Source: a virus
Virus record (IMG/VR): IMGVR_UViG_3300035670_007543
Coordinates: 1-48,623 of that record
Length of the DNA stretch: 48,623 bases
Strand: one strand, 5' to 3'
How positions within the stretch are numbered: the first letter of the stretch is position 1; every line of letters starts with the position of its first letter. The notes under the pieces were generated by a model, which saw nothing but the letters and a program-made list of their open reading frames with translations, ran no database searches and was not told where the DNA came from. Shown in pieces: positions 37,210 to 45,777 of this stretch. A program made the position numbers and the translations under genes.

Positions 37210-37563
37210 ATGGAAAATGCAAAACCTGCTATAAAAACAGTAAAGGCTCCGCTAAAAGAAGCAGAGCCTGTTGCCGTAAAACCAAAACATTGGTTGAAAG
37301 ATAGTTATAGAGCTAAAAGATGGGTAGTATTCTCTGTCCCTAACTGCGACTTAACTCCTAAAGCTTTAGATATTCTTAGAGAGCACGGAGAAAACTTCAG
37401 TCATCAAGTTTACTCTGTTGGCTCTGCACAAGATGCTTTAACAAGAGGGCACAACTTTTCTCCCTGCATCTACGCCGATAATAAGCTGATTGGGAGTCTT
37501 GGAGACTTAGAATCATATTTTAAACGAAACTTCTTCTCTTCTATTCTAGAAGGCATTGAATAA
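37210..37563 (+). CDS. Glutaredoxin-like protein
   Basis: 117 aa. After a Lys/Pro-rich start, WVVFSVPNCDLTPKALDILR resembles a glutaredoxin active-site strand and helix with a single cysteine (CDLT in place of CxxC), and FSPCIYADNKLIGSLGDLES replaces the usual TVPQIFI with a Cys at the cis-Pro site, followed by the GG-like turn. It may reduce NrdA, or be a monothiol variant. Follows thyX at once; ends at a bidirectional terminator. Confidence 0.75.
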   Translation: MENAKPAIKTVKAPLKEAEPVAVKPKHWLKDSYRAKRWVVFSVPNCDLTPKALDILREHGENFSHQVYSVGSAQDALTRGHNFSPCIYADNKLIGSLGDLESYFKRNFFSSILEGIE

Positions 37564-37567
37564 AAAA

Positions 37568-37588
37568 GGCGGGAACTTCCCGCCTTTT
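37568..37588. terminator. Bidirectional terminator at convergent transcripts
   Basis: GGCGGGAA / TTCCCGCC (37568-37575, 37577-37584) flanked by A-run on the left and TTTT on the right, so it can stop transcription from both arms. It lies between the plus-strand glutaredoxin gene and the first minus-strand gene end. Confidence 0.9.
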
Positions 37589-37591
37589 CTA

Positions 37592-37906
37592 TTATCTTTT
37601 TGGTTTTTTGCTAACCGTACCCATGCCTTCACGACCTGGTGCTAGAGGAGCATTAGCTCTTCCACCAGTTAAAGGCTTTGCGCTTACGTGATTCTCGACA
37701 GCATCACCACCTACTTTAGCCATTCCTGCATTTGCAGAAGCTGTAGTAGTGCCTCTCATGGCAGTAGTTCCGCCATTAGAGTTTACTGGGGTACCAGCAA
37801 TATTTCTTTTACCTTTGGCACGGCCATCAGGTGTTTCGATGAAGTTGTTCTCGTCACCCTTAGAGTGACTGTAGTCGCGTGGGTTTCCACTTACTTCTGG
37901 TCTCAT
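37592..37906 (-). CDS. Hypothetical Gly/Thr/Ala-rich protein, 104 aa
   Basis: Low-complexity, likely disordered: MRPEVSGNPRDYSHSKGDEN, then a middle with GTTTASANAGMAKVGG and end GMGTVSKKPKR. GGAG precedes the ATG. No domain. Last gene of the rightward-to-left tail arm. Confidence 0.6.
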   Translation of the reverse strand: MRPEVSGNPRDYSHSKGDENNFIETPDGRAKGKRNIAGTPVNSNGGTTAMRGTTTASANAGMAKVGGDAVENHVSAKPLTGGRANAPLAPGREGMGTVSKKPKR

Positions 37907-37919
37907 TATAAATCTCCTG

Positions 37920-38117
37920 TTATCTTATAGGTTTATTTGAAATTGGATTCATACCGCTATTTTGACCTCGTACCTGAGTGGTACTTTCCAAAGTTGGATT
38001 ATCCGCACTTGCTAGTTTTCTATAACGTGCGTCTCTCTCGGCTGGGGTCATTGAATCTAGATTTCTAGCCTCATTAGGCAGCGGGGTAATTGATCTATTA
38101 ACTTCAATCTTTGCCAT
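37920..38117 (-). CDS. Hypothetical protein, 65 aa
   Basis: MAKIEVNRSITPLPNEARNL then DSMTPAERDARYRKLASADN. A single short helix in an otherwise loose sequence. GGAG with A-rich spacer precedes the ATG, and a good promoter-like sequence lies upstream, so expression is likely. No family recognised. Confidence 0.6.
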   Translation of the reverse strand: MAKIEVNRSITPLPNEARNLDSMTPAERDARYRKLASADNPTLESTTQVRGQNSGMNPISNKPIR

Positions 38118-38138
38118 ATTTTATCTCCGATTTTCTAT

Positions 38139-38168
38139 ATTATAGGCGATAAATCTTCTTATTACCAA
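38139..38168 (-). promoter_or_regulatory. Promoter-like element, TTGGTA-18-TATAAT
   Basis: On the minus strand TTGGTA (38168-38163), 18 nt, perfect TATAAT (38144-38139), 22 nt before the ATG at 38117. It would transcribe the two small genes up to the bidirectional terminator. Confidence 0.6.
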
Positions 38169-38192
38169 TAATTAATTTTTAATTTTAAGGTT

Positions 38193-38516
38193 TTACTTAC
38201 CTTTTGTATAACCTTCTTTAGCATAGAAAGCTGCTACGATAGCCGCTACAGAAACAAAGTACGTTGGAGCCATATCCCCTAAAATACTTCCTGCCCCTTC
38301 TAGTCCTACCATCCCTGCTGCAATAACTGCAAATGGGTATAATAACATACCTAATAATGCAAACCAAGCCATGCCTCTTTGAGCATCTTCTTTCTTATCT
38401 TCGTTTTCTATTTGAAGCATACGTTCTGCTCTTGACATTTCATCATCTGTTACGATTCCATCTTCATCTGCATCAAATTGTGCGTATCTTGAGCCTTCTT
38501 CTAAAGTTTTTACCAT
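38193..38516 (-). CDS. EF-hand membrane protein (holin-like)
   Basis: 107 aa. Near the N-terminus YAQFDADEDGIVTDDEMS has the 12-residue Ca-binding loop of an EF hand (DADEDGIVTDDE, 15-26). Then a charged helix, and two transmembrane segments (AWFALLGMLLYPFAVIAAGM and YFVSVAAIVAAFYA). This arrangement is found in small proteins of many marine phages as I recall, near lysis or tail genes. It lies next to the spanin pair, so a holin role is likely but unproven. AAGGAGACC precedes the ATG. Confidence 0.75.
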   Translation of the reverse strand: MVKTLEEGSRYAQFDADEDGIVTDDEMSRAERMLQIENEDKKEDAQRGMAWFALLGMLLYPFAVIAAGMVGLEGAGSILGDMAPTYFVSVAAIVAAFYAKEGYTKGK

Positions 38517-38565
38517 TATTGGTCTCCTTCGTATCTTAGAGATACAACTAGGATACTCCTAGTAT

Positions 38566-38961
38566 TTATTGAACTATTACTGCGTCTTCTAATACCTTTT
38601 CCGCTTGTTTATAGTATTTTTCATATGCGATAATAATAGCTTGTTGCTGTTGAACCATTGCTCTAATATCGCTAAAATTTAATCCTAAATTGCTATAGCC
38701 GTCACCTGTTAAAGCATATACTGCAAAAGATTTACCAGATGCTTCAAACTCTGCTATTACTTGCTCTAAATTATCTTTATTTATAACTACCCATTTTACA
38801 GGTCTTAAGTTTAACTCATCCACAGGAGGTAGAGTTAATTCTGGCTTATCAACCGGTTTTGTACTAATTTCCAGTTCCCGAGGAGCTGGTTTCATTGAGC
38901 AAGCCGCGAGACTTATAATCACTATAAAGCCAAGGGCACTCTTTATTAAAGCTGACACCAT
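38566..38961 (-). CDS. Outer-membrane lipoprotein, o-spanin (Rz1-like)
   Basis: 131 aa. Signal peptide ALIKSALGFIVIISLAACS with lipobox LAAC (18-21), Cys21 being the lipid site. Mature part begins MKPAPRELEISTKPVDKPEL (Pro/Lys-rich), as in o-spanins, then extends to a helical C-terminus. Its 5' part overlaps the coiled-coil i-spanin candidate by 98 nt in another frame, the classical Rz/Rz1 overlap. It would join with the inner-membrane partner to fuse membranes at lysis. Confidence 0.75.
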   Translation of the reverse strand: MVSALIKSALGFIVIISLAACSMKPAPRELEISTKPVDKPELTLPPVDELNLRPVKWVVINKDNLEQVIAEFEASGKSFAVYALTGDGYSNLGLNFSDIRAMVQQQQAIIIAYEKYYKQAEKVLEDAVIVQ

Positions 38962-39370
38962 CTTTTGCTTCTTTCTCTGCTTCTGTTAAGGGAGCGCCGG
39001 ATAATAGCTCAAAACATCTTCCGGCATTTTCAGTACCTCTATTAACTGCTCTTTCTATTGCGGTAGGATTAGCTAATGCCGCGGCAGTTAAATCTAGTTT
39101 TTGCAATTTTTCTGCTAACTCTTGATTCTGTCTACGAATAACTGTATAAGCAGTATTTAGTTCTGTCAAACGAGACTGAGCCGCTGCATAATTAGTTTGA
39201 AGAGAATTTATTGTTTCTTCGTTAGTAGCAACTGCTACTTCTAATTTAGCGTTATTTGCAGTCAGCACTCTTATAGCTTCTTGTGAGTCTTTGTAATACT
39301 TGTACGCTCCAAAGCCCGCTGCTGATAGAAGTCCTACAAGTATTAACATAAAGTATAATTTTAAAGGCAT
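38864..39370 (-). CDS. Inner-membrane coiled-coil protein, i-spanin (Rz-like)
   Basis: 168 aa. N-terminal anchor KLYFMLILVGLLSAAGFGAY, then a long heptad region (AKLEVAVATNEETINSLQTN to QNQELAEKLQKLDLTAAALA) and a C-terminal globular tail with two Cys (CFELLSG, KECPWL). Topology is that of Rz: one membrane span, periplasmic coiled coil. It directly follows the fibre gene, stop of fibre at 39371. Confidence 0.75.
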   Translation of the reverse strand: MPLKLYFMLILVGLLSAAGFGAYKYYKDSQEAIRVLTANNAKLEVAVATNEETINSLQTNYAAAQSRLTELNTAYTVIRRQNQELAEKLQKLDLTAAALANPTAIERAVNRGTENAGRCFELLSGAPLTEAEKEAKDGVSFNKECPWLYSDYKSRGLLNETSSSGTGN

Positions 39371-39994
39371 TTATAAAACCAATCCTAGCAGTACTAAAGA
39401 AGAGTCTAATTTAGAATCTGTAACCGATTCATCTGCAAAGTCTGCTGCAATAACTGTACCATCTGCAATATGCGCTGCCGTAATAGTGTTATTAGCAATC
39501 TCAGCTCCTGTAATAGTCTTTAATACTATTTTAGTATTATCAACAGTTCGTTCATAAGGAGTTCCAAGGTCTAATAGGTTTTTAGCAGAATCTGTAACTA
39601 AATAAACTCTGTTATTGGCGGCACTACCTGCAGAGTCATTTACTACAACTATTAATTCCCCAGGATCAAGCTCATATTTTTTACTTACAGCCTCAGAAAT
39701 ATTAGTATAAGAGCGTGTAGCTAGTCCAACTCTTCTAAAAGTTCCATATGGCCCTGAACCAAACTTATCAGTATTTACGTATATACCGCCAGTATCTTCA
39801 TTATACCACAGCATACCATTTGGAGCAGATTGTAATCCGTCTTCAAAAAATAGATTAGTACTTACAGGAATAGCATTGGCGCTTGAAAAATTTTGTAGCA
39901 GTGCTTTAAAGCTAGAGTTAAAGTAGACTCTAGACTGTGCTATCGTATCCGCAGTAGCTGCTAAGTGAAAAGTATTTGAAGTAGTTAGCGTCAT
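39371..39994 (-). CDS. Tail fibre-like protein with ITAAHIADG-type repeats
   Basis: 207 aa. The C-terminal part repeats a motif of the form 'a-eIannTITaahIAdGTViaadFAdesVTdsKL', seen as ITGAEIANNTITAAHIADGT then VIAADFADESVTDSKLDSSL; these short repeats form beta-helical or collar segments in phage fibres. N-terminal half has LFFEDGLQSAPNGMLWYNED and GGIYVNTDKFGSG, like a structural peptide loop. Probably a minor tail fibre. Confidence 0.72.
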   Translation of the reverse strand: MTLTTSNTFHLAATADTIAQSRVYFNSSFKALLQNFSSANAIPVSTNLFFEDGLQSAPNGMLWYNEDTGGIYVNTDKFGSGPYGTFRRVGLATRSYTNISEAVSKKYELDPGELIVVVNDSAGSAANNRVYLVTDSAKNLLDLGTPYERTVDNTKIVLKTITGAEIANNTITAAHIADGTVIAADFADESVTDSKLDSSLVLLGLVL

Positions 39995-39997
39995 TTA

Positions 39998-42900
39998 TTA
40001 TGCTCCAGTAGCCGATACTAGAATCTCTATTCCCTCTACGGTTGCGACATTCCCTGTAGTAGTATCAATAAGTCTAACATTACATCCATCGTTTGTCAAA
40101 CTATTCGTTTTTGCTAAATATGGACCCTCACTCAGCACTTGACAGAATACAGAAGGACTATTGTAGAAACCTGTACTGCTAAAATCTACTGCAATATTAC
40201 CTAGAATATTTCCGGTAGAGGTAACTGTTGAGTTAAAAATCTTTCTGGGAGAAGAAACTTGGTAGTATAGCTGATCTAAATAAGCATTAGCAGTCTCTCC
40301 ATAGTCTGCAATATTTATATCTAACCTAACTTGGAAGTATCTAAAGTTTCTAATTCCAGAATACTGCTGAGTCCAGTTTCCATCTAAACTAGTAGAGTCA
40401 AATAGATCTTCTGATACATTACCGTGAGGCTTAGAAGAGCCTTCTGGAGCGGCAGTAAATACATTAGCTGACGCAAAACGTACATAAACATTCTTAGTAA
40501 TATCTAACTCAGGGGTATAGTCTCTTTCTGCTTCTTCATCTATAAACTGGTATAGGTCTACTAGTCTATATGAGCTTCCTGCAGCAGTTAAGTTAGCTAC
40601 TGCAATACTGCCACTAGTGTTACCCCCAACTACCGCAGTACCATTAGCGTAATAGACGTTTGAAATTTCAACTGCGTGAGCATTTATAGCTCCTGATATC
40701 AACGCGTAACTAAATACATTAGAGACATCTTCTCTAGCACTCATCTCTCCAGGAACTTCTTGACCTGGATTTACTATAGCGAATACTCTTGTGTGGGGGG
40801 AATTATCAATGATAGTTGCATGTACGTTACTAAAGCTGAAGCTAAAGTTAGAATTATTATAACCTACTACTGTACCTATCTCAAAATCTGCATCAAATAA
40901 CACATTTGGGCTAGGAGGTTGTTCCGCTACCCCAACTATTAAGTTTTCTGATATTTCTAGCCAAGTTTTTGTAAGTTGAGTATCAACAGTGCTAGTAATA
41001 GCAATTGAACCTCTCACTACCTCACCTAAATCTCTAATAGGACTGATATAAGAAGCATAAGGTCCAGAAATAACTAAATCTGAAGCTCCTAGAACACCAT
41101 TAGCATTAGCGCTCCAAGAAAAACCACTGGCTGAAGAGTTAGCATCTTCAGCATTAGAAGAAGGTACATCGTATCCTAGAATCACACTGGTTACAGGGTC
41201 AATATCATAAACTAGTCCACCATTATCTGACTCTGTTACGCCCACAAAATAGTTAGCCCCATAGTTATTGTTGAATACTCCTGCAATAACATTAGCACTA
41301 GGATCTGCCTCATTCCAAGCAGCTATAGGTAGAATAGTAGAAGGTAAGTCTACGCTTAAGTTTCTAGCTGAGGCACTTCCTGATTTATTACCACTAGTAT
41401 CAACAGTCTTAGCAGTAAAAGTAAAGCTGCCTTCACCAACTCTGTCTGCAGAGATTTCTGCTCTAGTAAGCGGATGTGGTATTAAGATAAGTAGATCACC
41501 ATTAGTAAATGCAAAATCTCTTTGCTCTACAGTGCTAATAGCTACAATAGGAGATCTGACTCTAATCTCTGTATGAAGAATATCTAGTTCATTTAAGTTA
41601 TCTTGACTATCTACTGGGTAGTCTACTTCAAATACTACTGTATTATCAGTTTGATACACATTAAAATTAGTTAGTGGAAGAGGTCTATCAGATTTGCCTC
41701 TAAGCTCAAGCTTTTTAGTATTATATAAGCCTCTATTAATACCATTGATGGGAGTAACCATTACCTCTATTTCGTAAAGATTACTGACCTTACCTATATC
41801 AATATTATCTATAGTAAAACGTACCTTACCATCAGTCCCTACACCTGACTTGTCTACCTTAAAAGAGTTAAAGTTAGTCATGCCACTAGGATGTGGCTCT
41901 GTGCCTGCTACAAGATTAATTCTATACGCAATATCGTACTCTTGAACGTTTCTTCCCTCTATGTGATCAAAAACACCGCTGATTCTAGACATAACACCTT
42001 TAGTTCTATCTCTAAATAGAATCTCGGTAAGAGAGAAGTTTTCTACTTGACCTAAGGGTAGATCTTCGAGAGACACAGATTTTGTTACAGGAGAGCTAAG
42101 TCTACCTAATTCGTTGACGCTTGCGACTTTAAATATATAAACGCCAGATACTGTAGGGACACTTATTTTATTATCAACTATCTCTACATCCCTAAATAGT
42201 GAATAATCAAAGGGCGCCATATTATAGATACCTTGAGACGCTAGATTAAAGTTGTAAGGGTAAACAGTATCATTGTAAGTCACACTTACTACATTAGACG
42301 TAGTGTTAGTTTCGCTAATATCTGCAATTAGATCTTCAGTTATATTTACAAGAATAGCACTAGATACATTAGAGGTTAAATTATTAGTTAGTTTTACTTT
42401 GAAAAAATCTGATGCAGTAAGAGCAGCATTATATATAGAAGAAGTAGTTGTATAACTAGTAGCGTTTACCTCAACAGTTTGTTGATTGTCATAAATGTAA
42501 ACTAGGTCTTTATCTTCTAAGTGCGGTACTGCATAATCTTCTACTACTGTTTTAATAGTTAAATCAGTATTAGATAGGTTATGTGTGATATAGCTAGTGC
42601 CTGGTATATAAGAATACTGCTCAGAATCTGTTTCTTGATATGCGCCATTAATATAAGTTGAAATTAACCCCTTCAAAGGCACTGTTGTGCCTAGAGCTAA
42701 ATTAGCAGTACCCGTCACATTTGTGACATTGTGTGTAGTGCTGACTAGACGCAAATCCCCTGAAACATAGTAAGTATTAGAAGAAGAAAATCTCTTATCT
42801 ATTAGTTGATTTAAATTTATATAGAAGGGGGTACTAAGTAGTTTATTCTTTATACTAGTTGCAACACTATTATTGCTAAAGCCTATACTAATAGTGTTAG

Positions 42901-43285
42901 CATTTATATCGTATGCTATTATATTTGCAGTAATACTTTCTAAAGTAGATTCATGTCCTACTGTGCCGGAAATTTTACCTGCAGTATTTGAGGCTATTTT
43001 AGAGTTTATAGAAAAAGTAACTAGATTGTCAGGCACTCTAGAGCTTAAAGATAATAGCTGTGCATTACTTCTAGCCTCTAAAATATGACAGTTAAAATTA
43101 TCATCATATAGTAAATGTAGGTTTGAAACAGTAAAATCAATATTAGCACTGGAAACAGTTGCTGAAGTTACTAAAGGTTTTATTTGGCCTAGAGTCGATT
43201 CAAAGCCATTCTTACCGAGTACAACAATGCCTTCACGGCCTACAAAAGGCTGTGCATTTGCTACTCTAAAATTTACTGTTTTCAT
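39998..43285 (-). CDS. Large tail protein, probable tail tip/fibre, with FnIII-like domains
   Basis: 1095 aa. It begins MKTVNFRVANAQPFVGREGI. Several segments have a fibronectin type III rhythm (GVYIFKVASVNELGRLSSPV, and LYEIEVMVTPINGINRGLYN, and GSFTFTAKTVDTSGNKSGSA), followed by a beta-rich C-terminus. FnIII-like parts are usual in siphophage central fibres and in the C-terminus of gpJ. It lies immediately downstream of the J-like gene (1 nt overlap), so it is likely an extension of the tail tip that reaches the host surface. Confidence 0.75.
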   Translation of the reverse strand: MKTVNFRVANAQPFVGREGIVVLGKNGFESTLGQIKPLVTSATVSSANIDFTVSNLHLLYDDNFNCHILEARSNAQLLSLSSRVPDNLVTFSINSKIASNTAGKISGTVGHESTLESITANIIAYDINANTISIGFSNNSVATSIKNKLLSTPFYINLNQLIDKRFSSSNTYYVSGDLRLVSTTHNVTNVTGTANLALGTTVPLKGLISTYINGAYQETDSEQYSYIPGTSYITHNLSNTDLTIKTVVEDYAVPHLEDKDLVYIYDNQQTVEVNATSYTTTSSIYNAALTASDFFKVKLTNNLTSNVSSAILVNITEDLIADISETNTTSNVVSVTYNDTVYPYNFNLASQGIYNMAPFDYSLFRDVEIVDNKISVPTVSGVYIFKVASVNELGRLSSPVTKSVSLEDLPLGQVENFSLTEILFRDRTKGVMSRISGVFDHIEGRNVQEYDIAYRINLVAGTEPHPSGMTNFNSFKVDKSGVGTDGKVRFTIDNIDIGKVSNLYEIEVMVTPINGINRGLYNTKKLELRGKSDRPLPLTNFNVYQTDNTVVFEVDYPVDSQDNLNELDILHTEIRVRSPIVAISTVEQRDFAFTNGDLLILIPHPLTRAEISADRVGEGSFTFTAKTVDTSGNKSGSASARNLSVDLPSTILPIAAWNEADPSANVIAGVFNNNYGANYFVGVTESDNGGLVYDIDPVTSVILGYDVPSSNAEDANSSASGFSWSANANGVLGASDLVISGPYASYISPIRDLGEVVRGSIAITSTVDTQLTKTWLEISENLIVGVAEQPPSPNVLFDADFEIGTVVGYNNSNFSFSFSNVHATIIDNSPHTRVFAIVNPGQEVPGEMSAREDVSNVFSYALISGAINAHAVEISNVYYANGTAVVGGNTSGSIAVANLTAAGSSYRLVDLYQFIDEEAERDYTPELDITKNVYVRFASANVFTAAPEGSSKPHGNVSEDLFDSTSLDGNWTQQYSGIRNFRYFQVRLDINIADYGETANAYLDQLYYQVSSPRKIFNSTVTSTGNILGNIAVDFSSTGFYNSPSVFCQVLSEGPYLAKTNSLTNDGCNVRLIDTTTGNVATVEGIEILVSATGA

Positions 43286-45768
43286 TAAATTACTCCGAGA
43301 ATTGGTACAATTAGGCTGAGGGGTAAGAATGCTACTCTAGTAGTGGCAGCACCTGTAGGTGATGATACAGATACCGATATAGTTGTAGTAACAGCCCCAG
43401 AAGCACTAGAAGTCGGGACTAGAGATACAGATACAACAGGCGGTGCCGGCTTTACAAAAGGATTCGCTATAACTTTTCTAGGAGTTGGTTCATAGTTTAT
43501 TAGAGTATCACTATCTAAATAAACATTAGATACATACTCTGTAGCAGTGACCGAAGCACTGCCTTCTTCACTGAAAGATATAGAATCAATCCTAAATAGT
43601 TTATCTGAACTAGTACTGTAGTAGTTATCTGGATTAATCTCTCCAAACGCCCAAGGATCGTTTGGCTCAGGAGAGTTAAGAGTCTCAAATCCTCCAAAAG
43701 ATTCAAATTTTCTTATAGAGGGATTCCATTTTTTGTCTAGAACTAGCTCAACATAATCAAAACCGTTATAAGAGTTGCCAGTATTTTGTAACGTAAAAGA
43801 GCTATTATTTACTAAGTATACCTCACTCTTATTACTTTTATTGCTAAAATGTCTTAAAACTATAGGTAGAGTATTACCAGTAATAGTACTACTAGACATT
43901 GAGGGATAAGAGATATGCTGTAGTCTTATATTAGAACTACCTACACTAGATGCGTCTTGTACTATTCCGTTATAGCCTAAATTTAAAGTAGCATTTTGAG
44001 TAGAGATAGATACTATAGAGCCTGGCTGCAGATCTTCACACTCGCTAGTAGTGTTAAAAGAGACTTTTCTACGAAGATACTTAAAATTAGCTAAAAGATA
44101 TTGAGCATATCTCATTGCTTGGCTACGTCTAGAACAAGAAGGGAGCTCTACTGTTATAGTTTTTTCTGGTAAATTTACTAAGTCAGGGTCTGTAACTAGT
44201 ACAACATCTCTTTCATAGTTATTTGCGCCATCAAAAAATACTACTTCTACTTGTGTGATAATCTCATCACGTCTAACACCTGAAAATTCTATGTTTTGCA
44301 TGTTAGAGTCTGCAAATAAAAACTCTGGTATTTCTCCTGGGTAGTCTACGACTAAATCAATCTTACCGCCTGAAGTAGTAGGAATAGCTCGCATACTAGC
44401 ACAGATCTTGTTTATTAGCTCTAGGGCCTCAATCTTACTCATAGTATTGATATCACAAGTAAAACGACGTTCCTTTACTCGCGCTGTAGAGGGTAATCCA
44501 ATTTGATTTTCTAAAATACTAGTGTAAAAACCTCTAGGTTTATAACGTAAGCTTCCGTCTGCGTAAGCATCTACACCGTAGAATCTACCTGTATTAGGAT
44601 CTACACCATCAGCAAACTGTGCTGCGCGATATAAACTGTACTTATTTATATCACTTTCTGAAATGCCTAAACCATATTCTGTGTTAGTTAATAAGTCATA
44701 CATAATCCATACTGGATTTTGTGTCCAATCATACTTAAAAGTTCCATCCCAGATACCCTTGTAAATTTCTGGGTGAGCGCTACTTTGAACTATATTTGGA
44801 TTTTCTTGAAGAAGATACCCTGTAGAGCTAGGATCTTCTACTTCTAACTCTCTCCAATTTACTTCACCGTTATCTAAAATAGGTTGATTATAATTAGAAG
44901 GTACTTTTACGATAAGCCCTTTAACAAGAGAAGAAAAATTAGGAATATCATTTCTAAAATTAGTAGCCTTAAGAGCATATCCTATAGTAGCTGTTCTTGG
45001 ATATGCAAAAGACTCATGAGTAACTTCATCAAATCCTAAAAACTTAACTTCTGAAGAGATAGCAGTGTTATTAGAATCGTCCGAGGCTTTTAGCACAGAT
45101 ATTCTATAGCCTTCTGTAGTAAGTAAAGAATCAGGGATAGAGACAGGGATCTCTAGTGAAGTAGTAGAATCAATGCTCTCATAGAAAGTCTTTTGTACTA
45201 AAGATATATAATTATCAATATTGGAAGTCTCATCTCTTGGATGAATAATACATCTCAAATCTAACCTTTGAGGTTGTCTCTCTTGAGTAGAGTCATTATC
45301 TGTGGCTGCACGATATAGCTTTTCTACGTTAAACTTTAATACTACTGTGTCTATAGGGGCATTATTAGCATCAGCTGAGGTAGGAAAGAACAATATATTA
45401 GCCTCTGGGATATCAGTAGCTATACCATTTATTTGCCCTGCCTTTAGAGCGATTGGAGAAGTAAATCTAACAGAATTAACAACTTCTGACCCAAAAGGCT
45501 TTAATGGTGGCTGACTTAGTGTTCCGGGAGTAGTTTTATATTGGAACACGTATGGATCAGGTTGATTAAACTCATTTATTAAGTCATCAATAAATTTATT
45601 GTCAATTCGGATATCTTGAACACCGTTAGGGTTAATACGGTATACAGGACCCTCTCCCAATCCTATGTGGGAAAATAATATATCAGTATTAAACTTAGTT
45701 AGCTCTTTAGAGTAAGGAGTAGCTTGTCCAACACTTAAGTCTATATAGGATTTAGGATCTATTGCCAT
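43285..45768 (-). CDS. Tail tip attachment protein, lambda gpJ-like
   Basis: 827 aa. The core is lambda J-like: NPVWIMYDLLTNTEYGLGIS, then FTCDINTMSKIEALELINKI with CASMRAIPTTSGGKIDLVVD, and YLRRKVSFNTTSECEDLQPG and SIVSISTQNATLNLGYNGIV. This is the phage-tail_3/baseplate hub pattern. The C-terminus ends in Ser/Thr/Val-rich strands. It recognises the host and directs DNA passage. Order L, K, I, J upstream matches lambda. Confidence 0.88.
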   Translation of the reverse strand: MAIDPKSYIDLSVGQATPYSKELTKFNTDILFSHIGLGEGPVYRINPNGVQDIRIDNKFIDDLINEFNQPDPYVFQYKTTPGTLSQPPLKPFGSEVVNSVRFTSPIALKAGQINGIATDIPEANILFFPTSADANNAPIDTVVLKFNVEKLYRAATDNDSTQERQPQRLDLRCIIHPRDETSNIDNYISLVQKTFYESIDSTTSLEIPVSIPDSLLTTEGYRISVLKASDDSNNTAISSEVKFLGFDEVTHESFAYPRTATIGYALKATNFRNDIPNFSSLVKGLIVKVPSNYNQPILDNGEVNWRELEVEDPSSTGYLLQENPNIVQSSAHPEIYKGIWDGTFKYDWTQNPVWIMYDLLTNTEYGLGISESDINKYSLYRAAQFADGVDPNTGRFYGVDAYADGSLRYKPRGFYTSILENQIGLPSTARVKERRFTCDINTMSKIEALELINKICASMRAIPTTSGGKIDLVVDYPGEIPEFLFADSNMQNIEFSGVRRDEIITQVEVVFFDGANNYERDVVLVTDPDLVNLPEKTITVELPSCSRRSQAMRYAQYLLANFKYLRRKVSFNTTSECEDLQPGSIVSISTQNATLNLGYNGIVQDASSVGSSNIRLQHISYPSMSSSTITGNTLPIVLRHFSNKSNKSEVYLVNNSSFTLQNTGNSYNGFDYVELVLDKKWNPSIRKFESFGGFETLNSPEPNDPWAFGEINPDNYYSTSSDKLFRIDSISFSEEGSASVTATEYVSNVYLDSDTLINYEPTPRKVIANPFVKPAPPVVSVSLVPTSSASGAVTTTISVSVSSPTGAATTRVAFLPLSLIVPILGVI

Positions 45769-45777
45769 TTACATTCC

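Noticed and set aside
38517-38565. Two short dyads (GTATCT/AGATAC and ACTAGGA/TCCTAGT) between the EF-hand and o-spanin genes
   Set aside because: Short stems without T-runs in the direction of transcription; possible RNA structure, but not enough to call.
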